Below are positions 45,827 through 56,449 of a stretch of 64,000 bases of DNA, piece by piece. This stretch comes from Hafnia psychrotolerans (lineage in GTDB: Bacteria; Pseudomonadota; Gammaproteobacteria; Enterobacterales; Enterobacteriaceae), in the NCBI RefSeq assembly GCF_014639435.1, contig NZ_BMFZ01000008.1, positions 186,001 through 250,000 of the forward strand, written 5' to 3'. The position numbers and the translations under genes were made by a program. The notes under the pieces are model-generated. The model was not told the DNA's origin. It did not search any database and saw only the letters and a list, made by a program, of their open reading frames with translations. How positions within the stretch are numbered: the stretch's first letter is position 1; the number at the start of each line of letters is the position of its first letter.

Positions 45827-46867
45827 ATGCCTTACAGTGCCTCGCCCTCCCGCTATGAAACCATGCAATTTCGCCGCTGCGGCCAGAGCGGCCTCAAACT
45901 CCCTGCTCTTTCTCTGGGCCTGTGGCACAGCTTCGGGCACGTCAGCCCGCTGGAATCACAACGCGCGCTACTGCAAAAAGCCTTTGATTTAGGCATCACC
46001 CATTTTGATCTGGCGAATAACTACGGGCCGCCGCCGGGTTCGGCGGAAGAGAATTTCGGCAAGCTGCTGCGTCAGGATTTTTCGTCGTATCGCGATGAGC
46101 TGATCATCTCCACCAAAGCCGGTTACGACATGTGGCCGGGCCCGTACGGCGCGGGCGGTTCACGCAAATATCTGCTGGCAAGCCTTGATCAAAGCCTGCA
46201 ACGCATGGGGCTGGATTACGTCGATATCTTCTATTCGCATCGCGTGGATGAAGAAACGCCGATGGAAGAAACCGCCGCCGCGCTGGCGTATGCCGTGCAA
46301 AGCGGTAAGGCGCTGTATGTCGGGATTTCGTCTTACTCGCCGGAGCGTACGCAGAAAATGGCCGAGCTGTTGCACGAGCTGAAAGTGCCGCTGCTGATCC
46401 ACCAGCCGTCTTACAATCTGCTGAACCGCTGGGTGGATAAGAGCGGATTGCTCGACACGCTGGAGCAAAATGGCGCAGGCTGCATTGCCTTCACGCCGCT
46501 GGCCCAGGGGCTGCTGACCGGTAAGTATCTCAACGGTATTCCGGACGGCTCAAGGATGCAGGTCGAAGGCAATAAAGTGCGCGGACTAAATGCCAACATG
46601 CTCACCGACGCCAACCTGAACAGCCTGCAGTTGCTCAATGAGATGGCGCAACAGCGCGGCCAGACGATGGCACAGATGGCGCTGAGCTGGCTGCTGAAAG
46701 ACGATCGCGTGACGTCGGTACTGATTGGGGCGAGCCACCCGGAGCAACTGGATGAAAACGTGCAGGCGTTGGAGAATCTGCGTTTCAGCGCGGAGGAGCT
46801 GGCGGCGATCGATAAGCACGTTGCGGACGGGGAACTGAATCTGTGGCAGGCATCTTCGGATAAATAA
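45827..46867 (+). CDS. Aldo/keto reductase, YghZ-like (glyceraldehyde 3-phosphate reductase)
   Basis: The 346-residue protein matches E. coli YghZ/Gpr, which reduces L-glyceraldehyde 3-phosphate and methylglyoxal with NADPH. The catalytic set is Asp and Tyr in HFDLANNYGPPPGSAEENFG, Lys in ISTKAGYDMWPGPYG and His in FYSHRVDEETPMEET. NADP-binding residues lie in VLIGASHPEQLDENVQAL. It follows nrdF after 130 bp. Its base composition is like that of the nrd genes. Confidence 0.93.
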   Translation: MPYSASPSRYETMQFRRCGQSGLKLPALSLGLWHSFGHVSPLESQRALLQKAFDLGITHFDLANNYGPPPGSAEENFGKLLRQDFSSYRDELIISTKAGYDMWPGPYGAGGSRKYLLASLDQSLQRMGLDYVDIFYSHRVDEETPMEETAAALAYAVQSGKALYVGISSYSPERTQKMAELLHELKVPLLIHQPSYNLLNRWVDKSGLLDTLEQNGAGCIAFTPLAQGLLTGKYLNGIPDGSRMQVEGNKVRGLNANMLTDANLNSLQLLNEMAQQRGQTMAQMALSWLLKDDRVTSVLIGASHPEQLDENVQALENLRFSAEELAAIDKHVADGELNLWQASSDK

Positions 46868-46990
46868 AGCGTTAATCAAACGGCAGGCGGATAACCGTTT
46901 TATCCGCCACACCAAAACAAGTCTCAAAAAGGACCCTTCCTATTTTTATCGGAAAACCCATCCCTTCCGCAGAAGGGATTGAGAAAGGGT

Positions 46991-48346
46991 TCAAGAGAAG
47001 AACTTCGCCAGCACCAGCAAACCGACGGTGACATTAATAGCGCCGCCGATACGCGTAGCAATTTGGGCAAACGGCATTAACGCCATGCGGTTACCGGAAG
47101 TGAGAATGGCCACATCCCCAGTGCCGCCCTGCCCGCTCTGACAGCAGGAAACAATCGCAACGTCGATCGGGTGCATACCAATCTTTTTGCCGACAAAGAA
47201 ACCGGTGCCGACCAGCGCACAGACGGTGGTGACGATCACACACAGGTTCTGCAAGGTAAAGGCGTTCACCAGCTCTTGCCATGGTGTGATCGCCACACCA
47301 ACAGCAAACAGCACCGGATAGGTCACGGCAGTGCGAAAGAATTTATACACCGCCATTGAGCCTTGCTGAATGGCCGGTGAGATCCCGTTGATCAGTTTCA
47401 ATACCACGGCAGCGAACAGCATGCCGACCGGGGCGGGCAGGCCGATCAGATGTTGGCCGAGCATCCCCACCATATACAGCAGGATCGCCAGCAGCGCGCC
47501 ACAGGCGAGAGCATTCACGTCAGGCTTGCCGGTAAAGACCTCAAGACCATGCTCGATCAGACCTTTTTTCGTCGGCATGAGTTGGCCTTCACCGGTCAGA
47601 TGCGGATAGCGTTTCCCGACCTGATTCAGTATGCCCGCCAGCACAATGGCGGTCAGACTGCCGAGCATGACGATCGGTAAAATACGCCCGAGTGCCACAC
47701 CCTGCTCCATATGCAAAATGGTCGCGTACCCCATCGACAGCGGGATAGCACCTTCGCCAACCCCGCCCGCCATAATAGGCAGGATCAGGAAGAAGAAGGT
47801 CTGGAATGGCGGCAGTCCCAGCAGCGTACCCATCACCAGCCCGGCCAGCATGCCCACAATTTCACCACACAGCATCGGCACAAAAATGCGCAAAAAGCCC
47901 TGGATCAACACCTGACGGTTCATGCTCATAATGCTGCCGACAATGATGCAGCATATATAGAGATAGAGAATGTTGGTGGATTTGTAGAATTTGACGGTGG
48001 AATCGACCACCACATGCGGTAACAGGCCGTAATACACCATCGCGGAAGGTATAAAGGTGGCGCAGATAGCCGCCGCGCCCATTTTACCCACCAGAGGCAA
48101 ACGCTTCCCAAACTCGCCACATGCAAATCCAAAGAATGCCAGCGTCGCCACCATGACCACAATATCGCTGGGCAGTTTTCCATTGAGGCAATCGAGCAAA
48201 ATCAGCACGCCCGCCAGCAAGAAGAACGGCAGCGGAATGATCCCTATTTTGTAGTTATCCAAAATATGCCACCAGCGTTCTTTGGCTGAAAAGGTTGGTG
48301 TTTTGGGGTCTTTCGCAACCAGAAGGCCGTCATCGGTTGTGCTCAT
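46991..48346 (-). CDS. 2-hydroxycarboxylate transporter (CitS/CimH-like)
   Basis: The 451-residue membrane protein belongs to the 2HCT family, which carries citrate, malate or lactate with sodium or protons. The two re-entrant GGxG-type loops are seen: MAGGVGEGAIPLSMGYA in the first half and QSGQGGTGDVAILTSGNRM in the second. About 11 membrane segments are present. It is divergent from a CitA/CitB-like two-component system, its likely regulator. No oadGAB, citC-G or malolactic genes are near, so which substrate is used and how it is broken down remains open. Confidence 0.92.
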   Translation of the reverse strand: MSTTDDGLLVAKDPKTPTFSAKERWWHILDNYKIGIIPLPFFLLAGVLILLDCLNGKLPSDIVVMVATLAFFGFACGEFGKRLPLVGKMGAAAICATFIPSAMVYYGLLPHVVVDSTVKFYKSTNILYLYICCIIVGSIMSMNRQVLIQGFLRIFVPMLCGEIVGMLAGLVMGTLLGLPPFQTFFFLILPIMAGGVGEGAIPLSMGYATILHMEQGVALGRILPIVMLGSLTAIVLAGILNQVGKRYPHLTGEGQLMPTKKGLIEHGLEVFTGKPDVNALACGALLAILLYMVGMLGQHLIGLPAPVGMLFAAVVLKLINGISPAIQQGSMAVYKFFRTAVTYPVLFAVGVAITPWQELVNAFTLQNLCVIVTTVCALVGTGFFVGKKIGMHPIDVAIVSCCQSGQGGTGDVAILTSGNRMALMPFAQIATRIGGAINVTVGLLVLAKFFS

Positions 48347-48661
48347 GGCAATACTCTCTTTTCATAAATGACTCGACAGAGGGTGAGCATAAAAAATCAT
48401 CCGGCAGACGGGTTGTGAAGTGGCTCATGTTAAAACCACTGATTTAAAGGTTGTAATGGTGTTAATGATGTTAATGCTACGGCGGCTGCAATCCTTATCA
48501 GCTTTGTAGCAAATAGCGGGTTTAGCCTTATGCTTAGTAAGACTATTATGGGTATTCCGTGCGGTCTATGCGTGGTTGCTCACAACCTAACTCTGCGGGG
48601 AATGTTACCGGTGAAAGTCGCGTGTTAGGCTTATTGTTCATCTTCCGCTCTGGCATCCTGA
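48347..48661. promoter_or_regulatory. Divergent control region of transporter and two-component system
   Basis: No gene is seen. A tandem GTTAATG (48461 and 48470) with TGTTAAAAC nearby at 48429 is a possible response-regulator or CRP-linked region. Nothing was matched to a known CitB site. Confidence 0.35.
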
Positions 48662-50308
48662 ATGAAATTACGATTTACCTTCCAGATAAAACTGTTCCTC
48701 TCTCTGGTCGCCTTTTCCTGCGTATTGCTGGCCCTGTTCGGCGCATTTCTTTTTCATACCATTGACCGCCAGTTGAACCACGATCTCGGTAACCGCGCGA
48801 AGGTTCAGGCAGCCCAAATCGCTCTAATGCCGGGACTGTCTGAGCTGGTGGCAGCCCATGACACTGCGGGGATCGCCCGTTTAATCACCCCACTGCGGGC
48901 GAAAAGCGACGCCAGCTATATTGTGGTCGGTGATATTCACGAGAATCATCTGTACCACTCGCAGTCACCTGAGCGGGTCGGCAAACCGATGATCGGCGGA
49001 GATAACGCGGGCGTGCTGGCAGGAAAAACCATCATTTCGGTGCGAAAGGGAGGCATCGGCATTTCATTACGCAGTAAAGCCCCTGTTCTGGATGCGCATA
49101 ACAAGGTGATCGGCATTGTCTCAGTGGGTTATCTTACGTCGTACATCGATGACATTACCCTTAAACAGTTAGCGCAGACGGCGCTCTCCGGTCTACTGCT
49201 CTTAACGCTGCTTTTTGCTTTTTCATGGTTGTTCAGTAAAAACCTTAAAAAACAGATGTTTTGGCTGGAGCCAAAAGAGATCACTCTGCTGGTTCGTCAG
49301 CAAAAAGCACTACTGGAAGCTATTTATGAAGGCGTGATAGCCATTGATGATCGCCAACGGATCATCTCGATAAATCACGCAGCCCGCGAATTGCTGGCGC
49401 TATCACAGCCCGAAACCACGCTCATCGGCCAAAACATACGAGATGTCATTCATACTGATACCGCATTTTTTATCAGTGACAGCGACACTCCCAACCGCCA
49501 CGATGAAGTCGCCCGCTTTAATCAGCGTCAGGTGATCGTAAATCGGGTGCGCATCGAACTGGATCCCGCCACGCAAACTGGCTGGGTATTCAGCTTTCGC
49601 GATAAAAATGATATCAACACTCTCAGCAGTCAACTCAGCCAGGTGAAGCGCTATGCCGATAATCTTCGCATCATGCGTCACGAGCAACTTAACTGGACGG
49701 CAACGCTGGCCGGTTTGCTGCATATGAACCGCTACGAAGAGGCCATTGGCTATATTCAGGCACAGTCTGAAGGGGCTCAGGCGGTGCTGGATTTTGTCTC
49801 GTCGCGTGTTGCCTCACCGACGTTATGCGGCCTGCTATTGGGAAAATATGCCAGTGCGCGAGAAAAAGGCGTGGAGCTCAATTTCGATCCGGCCTGTCAA
49901 TTTCACCGCCTGCCCGCGGAGTTGACAGAGTCCGAACTGATGTCGATCATCGGTAATCTGATTGATAACGCCGTTGACGCCACTCTGGCGGCACCGGCAC
50001 CGCGGCAACCGGTCGAATTCTATCTGTCAGACAGCCATGATGAGCTGCTGATAGAAGTCGCCGATCAGGGCGTCGGAATAACACCGGAGTTACGTTCGCG
50101 TATTTTTGAGCAAGGTGTGACAACAAAGCCGCCATCGGCTGCTGACGACACTGGAGGCGAACATGGTATCGGACTGTACCTCGTGTCCCGTTATGTCCGT
50201 CAGGCAGGTGGTGTGATTGAAATTTCGGACAACACGCCGCGCGGCTTGGTGTTTTCGCTGTTCATCCCTAATCCGCCGCAGGGCGAGCAAGCAAGTCAGG
50301 AACGATAA
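48662..50308 (+). CDS. CitA/DcuS-like sensor histidine kinase
   Basis: The 548-residue kinase has an N-terminal membrane segment (KLFLSLVAFSCVLLALFGAF), a periplasmic PASp ligand domain (about 40-175: DASYIVVGDIHENHLYHSQS), a second membrane segment (ALSGLLLLTLLFAFSWLF), a cytosolic PAS domain and a kinase core. The phosphoacceptor is His340 in RHEQLNW. ATP-binding boxes are IIGNLIDNAVDA and GEHGIGLYLVSRYV. Members sense citrate, fumarate or malate. It overlaps its response regulator gene by one base. Confidence 0.93.
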   Translation: MKLRFTFQIKLFLSLVAFSCVLLALFGAFLFHTIDRQLNHDLGNRAKVQAAQIALMPGLSELVAAHDTAGIARLITPLRAKSDASYIVVGDIHENHLYHSQSPERVGKPMIGGDNAGVLAGKTIISVRKGGIGISLRSKAPVLDAHNKVIGIVSVGYLTSYIDDITLKQLAQTALSGLLLLTLLFAFSWLFSKNLKKQMFWLEPKEITLLVRQQKALLEAIYEGVIAIDDRQRIISINHAARELLALSQPETTLIGQNIRDVIHTDTAFFISDSDTPNRHDEVARFNQRQVIVNRVRIELDPATQTGWVFSFRDKNDINTLSSQLSQVKRYADNLRIMRHEQLNWTATLAGLLHMNRYEEAIGYIQAQSEGAQAVLDFVSSRVASPTLCGLLLGKYASAREKGVELNFDPACQFHRLPAELTESELMSIIGNLIDNAVDATLAAPAPRQPVEFYLSDSHDELLIEVADQGVGITPELRSRIFEQGVTTKPPSAADDTGGEHGIGLYLVSRYVRQAGGVIEISDNTPRGLVFSLFIPNPPQGEQASQER

Positions 50309-51048
50309 TGAACAACCATAATGTGCAAAACAGTATCAATCAGGGCAGCGCGCTGGACGTGGTGATCGTCGAGGATGAGCCCTATCTGGCCGGGCTGCAC
50401 CGCGATTTTATTGAGCAAAATTTTAACCTGCGGGTCGTGAGTATTGCGGCAACACTGGCGCAGGCCAAAACTCAGTTGCAGCTTTACCGACCGCGGTTGC
50501 TGCTGCTGGACAATTTTTTGCCTGACGGTCAGGGCATTGAGCTTATCGACAGTGCATTACTGAAAAGCCTCGATTGTTCGGTGATTTTCATCACTGCAGC
50601 CAGCGACATGCATACCTGCAGCCAGGCCATGCGCGGTGGCGCATTCGATTACATCATCAAGCCGGTTTCGTTCCAGCGTCTGCGCAACTCACTTGAGCGC
50701 TTTCTGCAACTGGTGCATCAGTTGCGTCATGTTAAGGTGCTCGACCAACAGGCGCTTGATCGTCTGTATAATCTTCCCGCCAGTGATATCCCCACCGCCC
50801 CGGCAACCAAGGGAATTGAGCCTAATACGCTAGAATTAGTACAGCGCGTTTTCAGCGAAGGGGGTGATCGCAATTGGTCCGTGGATGACGTGGTGGAAAA
50901 GGTCGGAATCAGCAAAACGACGGGGCGTCGCTATCTGGAATATTGCGTGGAGATTGGCTTTATTGCCGTGGAAATGCAGTACGGAAATATCGGCCATCCG
51001 CGCCGTTTATATCGTAAAATAGCAGGTGAAGAAAAATCCGTATCCTGA
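50308..51048 (+). CDS. CitB/DpiA-like response regulator
   Basis: The 246-residue protein has a receiver domain with the acidic pair in VIVEDEP, phosphoacceptor Asp68 (LLLLDNFLPDG) and Lys in IIKPVSFQR. The C-terminal helix-turn-helix (WSVDDVVEKVGISKTTGRRY) is of the CitB/DcuR type. The start overlaps the end of the kinase gene. It should activate the divergent carrier gene. Confidence 0.92.
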   Translation: MNNHNVQNSINQGSALDVVIVEDEPYLAGLHRDFIEQNFNLRVVSIAATLAQAKTQLQLYRPRLLLLDNFLPDGQGIELIDSALLKSLDCSVIFITAASDMHTCSQAMRGGAFDYIIKPVSFQRLRNSLERFLQLVHQLRHVKVLDQQALDRLYNLPASDIPTAPATKGIEPNTLELVQRVFSEGGDRNWSVDDVVEKVGISKTTGRRYLEYCVEIGFIAVEMQYGNIGHPRRLYRKIAGEEKSVS

Positions 51049-51637
51049 TGCTGAATTCCTGTTGTTTTCCCTGCTGAATTTCTCTCTCTCTGCCGGTGGC
51101 AACACCGGTGAATTTCTCGAACATCGCGCCGCCTCACGCCCTTAATTCACTCGTTCATCACCTTTCAGACAAGCGGTAAATTTATCGTTTTCAATCGTGA
51201 CTGAAACTCCTATTTTCACACGTAGATTATGAATCATTATTCTGTATTTAATCACCTGATTAATCACAATTATTTTCAGACAAAAACCCGCAAAAACAAA
51301 ACACACAAAAACCATTATAATCAATGCTTTGATTATAATTTATGCAAAATTCAAGACGAAAATAATTAACCAAAAACAGAAATCCCAGCACCTTGAAATT
51401 TGTCATTAAATGTCAATTCAGATACGCGAAAATTAGACATACCAAATACACATATATACGCACTCAGATTCGCAATCACGATTATTCATCAGAAACATTG
51501 AGACTTGTCTCAGAATGTCGATGTGTTAGGGTATAAGGCGTTCACTATTTTGTTAGCAGGTAAAACTCTATACGCACCACCACAAAAACTAGACATCAAG
51601 CCGACATGGCTATTTATATCCAAGGAATGCACATTGC
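51049..51637 (+). promoter_or_regulatory. proU control region
   Basis: This 589-bp gap has no gene that I can support. It is AT-rich with A-tracts from 51180 to 51480, suiting curvature and H-NS binding as at E. coli proU. The segment from 51505 (GACTTGTCTCAG) to 51536 (GTTAGGGTATAAGG) resembles the osmotically induced E. coli P2 promoter, and the GCATGG around the proV start is also preserved. The exact -35/-10 call is uncertain. Confidence 0.5.
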
Positions 51638-52834
51638 ATGGCAATTAAAATTGAAGTAAAGAACCTTTATAAGGTGTTTGGCGAAAACCCGGATCGCGCT
51701 TTCAAGATGATTGAAGCCGGTAAGGGTAAAGAAGAAATTTTTGAGAAAACCGGTCTGTCACTTGGCGTTAAGGATGCCAGTCTGGCCATTGAAGAAGGCG
51801 AGATCTTCGTCATCATGGGGTTGTCCGGTTCAGGGAAATCCACCATGGTACGCCTTCTCAATCGTCTGATAGAACCTACCCGGGGTGAAGTCCTGATCGA
51901 CGGCGAAGACATCGCCAAGATCTCCGAGTCGAAACTGCGTCAGGTTCGTCGCAGCAAAATCAGTATGGTGTTTCAGTCGTTTGCCTTAATGCCTCATATG
52001 ACCGTGTTAGATAACACGGCGTTTGGCATGGAGCTGGCCGGTGTTCCGACGCAGGAACGTCGAGAGAAAGCCCTTGATGCATTGCGTCAGGTGAGTCTTG
52101 AAAACTACGCCAACTCGTATCCCGATGAGCTGTCCGGCGGTATGCGTCAGCGTGTAGGCCTGGCCCGCGCTATGGCTAACAACCCTGATATTCTGCTGAT
52201 GGATGAAGCCTTCTCGGCGCTTGATCCCCTTATCCGTACCGAAATGCAGGATGAGCTGGTGAAATTGCAGGCGCAGCATCAGCGCACCATTGTGTTTATT
52301 TCCCATGACCTTGATGAAGCCATGCGCATCGGCGACCGTATCGCCATCATGCAGGGCGGCGAAGTGGTACAGGTCGGCACACCGGAAGAGATTCTGAACA
52401 ATCCGGCCAACGACTATGTGCGCACCTTCTTCCGCGGTGTGGATATCAGTCAGGTATTCAGTGCCAAGGACATCGCCCGTCGTCGTGGTACGTTAATTCG
52501 TAGAACCCCAGGTTTTGGTCCGCGGGCAGCGCTTAAGCTGCTGGAAGACGAAGACCGCGAATATGGTTATGTGCTGGAGCGTGGTCAGAAATTCATCGGC
52601 GTAGTGTCGATTGATTCCCTGAAAGTCGCGCTAAAAGCCAATCAATCACTGGACGCCGCGCTGTTGGACCTTCCTGCACCGGTGTTGGCAGATATGCCGC
52701 TCAGTGAGTTGATTTCTCATGTCGCCGCCGCGCCTTACGCCGTGCCGGTGGTTAATGAGGACAATAACTATATCGGTATTATTTCCAAGGCTATGCTGCT
52801 TCGAGCCCTGGACAAAGATGGGGGTAACGAATAA
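51638..52834 (+). CDS. proV: Glycine betaine/proline ABC importer, ATPase subunit
   Basis: ProV energises uptake of glycine betaine and proline betaine at high osmolarity. The 398-residue protein has Walker [12 protein letters not shown], signature [16 protein letters not shown] and Walker [14 protein letters not shown]. The C-terminal part carries tandem CBS motifs ([29 protein letters not shown]) that sense ionic strength in homologues. Its stop overlaps the proW start by one base. Confidence 0.97.
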   Translation: MAIKIEVKNLYKVFGENPDRAFKMIEAGKGKEEIFEKTGLSLGVKDASLAIEEGEIFVIMGLSGSGKSTMVRLLNRLIEPTRGEVLIDGEDIAKISESKLRQVRRSKISMVFQSFALMPHMTVLDNTAFGMELAGVPTQERREKALDALRQVSLENYANSYPDELSGGMRQRVGLARAMANNPDILLMDEAFSALDPLIRTEMQDELVKLQAQHQRTIVFISHDLDEAMRIGDRIAIMQGGEVVQVGTPEEILNNPANDYVRTFFRGVDISQVFSAKDIARRRGTLIRRTPGFGPRAALKLLEDEDREYGYVLERGQKFIGVVSIDSLKVALKANQSLDAALLDLPAPVLADMPLSELISHVAAAPYAVPVVNEDNNYIGIISKAMLLRALDKDGGNE

Positions 52835-54021
52835 TGAAGAATTCAATTAACGATAGTATCGTTCAACATGCTCAGGCCGCGTCACAAACGGTAAATGCCG
52901 CCATCGATCCCTGGAGTGCGGATAACGCCAGCGGTGGCCACGTCGCAGCAGCCCAGCCAGTGGCCGATGCTGCCAGTAGCGATCCCTGGGGTGCCGCCTC
53001 GAGCGGCAGCGATGCGGTCACTAGTGCACCTGATGCCACACATAATGCTGCAGCGCAGGCCAATGACTGGCTGAATATCGCTCCGACGGAGCATCACCCG
53101 TTCAATATTCTTGACCCATTCCATAACACGCTTATCCCGCTTGACCACTGGGTAACCGAAGGTATTGACTGGCTTGTCACCAACTTCCGCCCGGTGTTTC
53201 AAGCGATTCGTGTACCGGTTGATTTCATACTGAGCGGTTTTCAGCACGGTCTGGAATCATTGCCAGCACCGATTGCCATGCTGATTTTTGCTTTAATCGC
53301 CTGGCAGATGGCAGGCCTCGGTATGGGTGCGGCAACGCTGGTATCTCTGGTACTGATCGGCGCGATCGGTGCCTGGTCACAGGCTATGGTAACGCTGGCG
53401 CTGGTGCTCACCTCACTATTCTTCTGTGTGCTGATAGGGCTCCCGCTCGGAATATGGCTGGCGCGCAGTAAACGTGCAGCGAAGATTATCCGTCCGTTGC
53501 TTGATGCCATGCAAACTACGCCGGCGTTCGTCTATCTGGTCCCCATCGTCATGCTGTTTGGTATCGGTAATGTGCCTGGCGTGGTCGTCACCATTATCTT
53601 CGCCCTGCCGCCTATCGTACGTCTGACCATCTTGGGGATTAATCAGGTGCCAGAAGACTTGATCGAAGCCTCACAATCCTTCGGGGCCAGCCCAAGCCAG
53701 CTGCTGTTCAAAGTTCAGTTGCCGCTGGCGATGCCGACCATCATGGCCGGTATTAACCAGACGCTGATGCTCGCGTTGTCGATGGTGGTTATCGCCTCGA
53801 TGATTGCCGTAGGCGGTCTGGGTCAGATGGTTCTGCGCGGCATCGGCCGTCTGGATATGGGTCTGGCATCGGTGGGTGGTGCGGGTATCGTTATCCTCGC
53901 TATTATCCTCGACCGTTTAACCCAGTCTATGGGTGAAGACAGCCGCAGCAAAGGTGGCCATCGCTGGTTCACCCGCGGGCCGGTTGGCCTGCTGGCTAAA
54001 CCTTTTGTGAAAAAAGCCTAA
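52834..54021 (+). CDS. proW: Glycine betaine/proline ABC importer, permease subunit
   Basis: The 395-residue permease has a long hydrophilic periplasmic N-terminal tail of about 90 residues, rich in Ala and with WSADNA / DPWGAASSG repeats, as in E. coli ProW. The membrane core includes [15 protein letters not shown], the permease EAA loop [20 protein letters not shown] and [14 protein letters not shown]. It is coupled to proV. Confidence 0.97.
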   Translation: MKNSINDSIVQHAQAASQTVNAAIDPWSADNASGGHVAAAQPVADAASSDPWGAASSGSDAVTSAPDATHNAAAQANDWLNIAPTEHHPFNILDPFHNTLIPLDHWVTEGIDWLVTNFRPVFQAIRVPVDFILSGFQHGLESLPAPIAMLIFALIAWQMAGLGMGAATLVSLVLIGAIGAWSQAMVTLALVLTSLFFCVLIGLPLGIWLARSKRAAKIIRPLLDAMQTTPAFVYLVPIVMLFGIGNVPGVVVTIIFALPPIVRLTILGINQVPEDLIEASQSFGASPSQLLFKVQLPLAMPTIMAGINQTLMLALSMVVIASMIAVGGLGQMVLRGIGRLDMGLASVGGAGIVILAIILDRLTQSMGEDSRSKGGHRWFTRGPVGLLAKPFVKKA

Positions 54022-54035
54022 TCAAAGACTGTACC

Positions 54036-54057
54036 TCCCGGCGGTCAACCGCCGGGA
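54036..54057. repeat. GC-rich hairpin between proW and proX
   Basis: A perfect 9-bp stem TCCCGGCGG/CCGCCGGGA with a TCAA loop lies 15 bp after proW. There is no T-run, so it more likely protects the upstream mRNA or attenuates than ends transcription. Confidence 0.65.
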
Positions 54058-54138
54058 TACCTCACTAAGCACTCGTCCACTCTTACGTATTCATAAAAAG
54101 CTACATAGCTTTAAACTTATAAAAAATAAGGGTTCACC

Positions 54139-55143
54139 ATGCGCACGACATCAATAAAAGCCATCGCTCTGGCCATTTCCATTTCGACACCCGCGGCTTT
54201 CGCCGCCGATTTACCGGGCAAAGGCGTGGTCGTCAAACCATTACAAAGTTCCATCGCGGAAGAAACTTTCCAGACCGAATTGGTTAACCGCGCGCTGGAA
54301 AAGCTGGGCTATGACGTCCAGAAAACGGGCGAAGTCGATTACAACGTCGCCTACACCGCGATCGCCAGCGGCGATTCCACGTTTATGGCCGTTAACTGGG
54401 AACCGTTGCAAAAAGACATGTATAACGCTGCCGGCGGAGATAAGAAATTCTATCGCCAGGGCACTTATATCAAAGGCGCAGCGCAGGGTTATCTGATCGA
54501 TAAGAAAACGGCTGACAAATACAACATTCACGATCTATCGCAGTTGAAAGATCCAAAGCTCGCCAAACTGTTTGATGCCAACGGTGATGGTAAAGCGGAT
54601 ATGGCTGGCTGTAATCCAGGCTGGGTCTGCGGGGCCGTCGTGAATACACAAATCAAAGCTTACGGCCTGAGTGATACCGTCACGCAGAATGAAGGGAACT
54701 ATTCCGCCATCATCGCCGATACGCTGACCCGCTATAAATCCGGTAAACCAGTGCTGTATTTCACCTGGACACCGTACTGGGTCAGTAACGAGCTGAAACC
54801 GGGCAAAGATGTCGTTTGGCTGACCGTGCCATTCTCTGCGACGCCGGGTTCACAGAAAGATCTGGATACCACGCTGCCTAACGGTAAGAACTACGGTTTC
54901 CCGGTCAACAACGAACACATCGTGGCTAACAAAGCATGGGCTGAGAAAAATCCGGCGGCGGCGAAACTCTTCGCCATCATGACACTGCCACTGGCTGACG
55001 TGAACGCACAGAACCTGAGGATGCACAAAGGGGAATCCTCTTCGGCCGATATCCAACAACATGTTGATGGCTGGATCAAAGCGCATCAGACCACCTTCGA
55101 CGGCTGGATCGAAGAAGCCACAGCCGCTGCTAAAAAATCATGA
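54139..55143 (+). CDS. proX: Glycine betaine-binding periplasmic protein ProX
   Basis: The 334-residue protein has a signal peptide cut after AFA, giving ADLPGKG at the mature N-terminus. The aromatic betaine cage residues are seen as [18 protein letters not shown] and [10 protein letters not shown], and two cysteines flank the middle Trp. An EF-hand-like DANGDGKAD loop is also present. It is separated from proW by 117 bp with a hairpin. A second copy follows. Confidence 0.96.
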   Translation: MRTTSIKAIALAISISTPAAFAADLPGKGVVVKPLQSSIAEETFQTELVNRALEKLGYDVQKTGEVDYNVAYTAIASGDSTFMAVNWEPLQKDMYNAAGGDKKFYRQGTYIKGAAQGYLIDKKTADKYNIHDLSQLKDPKLAKLFDANGDGKADMAGCNPGWVCGAVVNTQIKAYGLSDTVTQNEGNYSAIIADTLTRYKSGKPVLYFTWTPYWVSNELKPGKDVVWLTVPFSATPGSQKDLDTTLPNGKNYGFPVNNEHIVANKAWAEKNPAAAKLFAIMTLPLADVNAQNLRMHKGESSSADIQQHVDGWIKAHQTTFDGWIEEATAAAKKS

Positions 55144-55211
55144 TCGGACAAGCGCTGGCTCCATGCGGCGTTCTTAAAACATAATAACGACGATAAATAG
55201 GGGATTATTTT

Positions 55212-56207
55212 ATGCTAAAGAATCATCTTTGGGCGGTTGCCGCCCTGACCACACTCGCTTCAGCTTCCTCCTTTGCTGCTGACCTTCCAGGCAAAGGTGT
55301 TACCGTGACCCCGATTCAGAGCACCATCAGCGAAGAGACTTTTCAGACTCAACTCGTTAGTAAGGCACTGGAAAAACTGGGCTACGACGTTCAACCCATC
55401 CGTGAAGTCGATTACAACGTCGGCTATACCACCATTGCTGCAGGTGATGCTACCTTTACGGCGGTGAACTGGGTGCCGCTGCATGACGCCATGTACAAAG
55501 CCGCAGGTGGCGACAAGGTGTTTTACCGCGAAGGGACTTATGTTACCGGCGCAGCGCAAGGTTATCTGATCGATAAGAAAACCGCCGAGAAATACCACAT
55601 CACCAATATCGACCAGTTGAAAGATCCAAAAATCGCCAAACTGTTTGATACCAACGGTGACGGTAAAGCCGATCTGACCGGTTGTACGCCAGGTTGGGGT
55701 TGTGAAGCAGCCCTGAATGAGCAGTTGAAAGCTTACGGTCTGGAAAAAACCGTGACCCACAATCAGGGGAATTACTCAGCGATGATCGCTGACACCATCA
55801 CGCGTTATAAAGAAGGTAAACCTATCTTCTATTATACCTGGACGCCTTACTGGGTAAGTGATGTGCTGGTGCCGGGCAAAGACGTGCTGTGGATGCAGGT
55901 GCCTTTCTCCGTCATACCGGGCGATAAAAATGCCGATACCACTTTACCGAACGGTAAAAATTACGGTTTCAAAGTCAACACCATGCATATCGTTGCGAAT
56001 AAGAAGTTTGCTGAGGCCAACCCGGCTGCTGCAAAACTTTTCGCTATCATGAAATTACCGTTGAAAGACATCAACGCACAGAACTCAGCGATGCATGCGG
56101 GTCAAAGCTCTCAAGCAGACATCGCTAATCAGACCGACGGTTGGATCAAAGCCCACCAGGCAACCTTTGACGGTTGGGTGAAAGAAGCCGCTGCGGCAGC
56201 AAAGTAA
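55212..56207 (+). CDS. Second ProX-like glycine betaine-binding protein
   Basis: The 331-residue protein is a tandem paralogue of the proX product, by eye about two-thirds identical, with its own signal peptide cut after SFA. It keeps [18 protein letters not shown] and [10 protein letters not shown], so betaine binding should persist. Some segments ([20 protein letters not shown] and the following GCTPGWGCE) are nearer to E. coli ProX than those of the first copy. It has its own ribosome site (ATAGGGG), and a terminator follows, so the operon is proVWX plus a second binding protein. Confidence 0.94.
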   Translation: MLKNHLWAVAALTTLASASSFAADLPGKGVTVTPIQSTISEETFQTQLVSKALEKLGYDVQPIREVDYNVGYTTIAAGDATFTAVNWVPLHDAMYKAAGGDKVFYREGTYVTGAAQGYLIDKKTAEKYHITNIDQLKDPKIAKLFDTNGDGKADLTGCTPGWGCEAALNEQLKAYGLEKTVTHNQGNYSAMIADTITRYKEGKPIFYYTWTPYWVSDVLVPGKDVLWMQVPFSVIPGDKNADTTLPNGKNYGFKVNTMHIVANKKFAEANPAAAKLFAIMKLPLKDINAQNSAMHAGQSSQADIANQTDGWIKAHQATFDGWVKEAAAAAK

Positions 56208-56247
56208 CGAAGCCAAAACCTTAACGGTTAAGATTATTGGTTGATTG

Positions 56248-56280
56248 AAAGGCGCTGAACTCGAATTCAGCGCCTTTTTT
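56248..56280 (+). terminator. Terminator of the proU operon
   Basis: A 12-bp stem AAAGGCGCTGAA/TTCAGCGCCTTT with a 6-nt loop and a T-run. Confidence 0.93.
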
Positions 56281-56449
56281 ATCATCTTAAATGGCTAAAC
56301 ATCCAACATCCCACCACCCCATTGCCAAAAACAATCGTTGCCATCAAAATAGTCCACTGGTTTAATATTTCCTCCTTAACGATACTCCCCTGAGTTCAGC
56401 GCTATGCTGAATGCTGAATACAACCCGCTGCTGATTAAAATCGAAAACT

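Noticed and set aside
51142-51324. A 60-codon minus-strand frame in the proU control region
   Set aside because: AT-rich, hydrophobic by composition only, without a ribosome site; the region is better explained as regulatory DNA.
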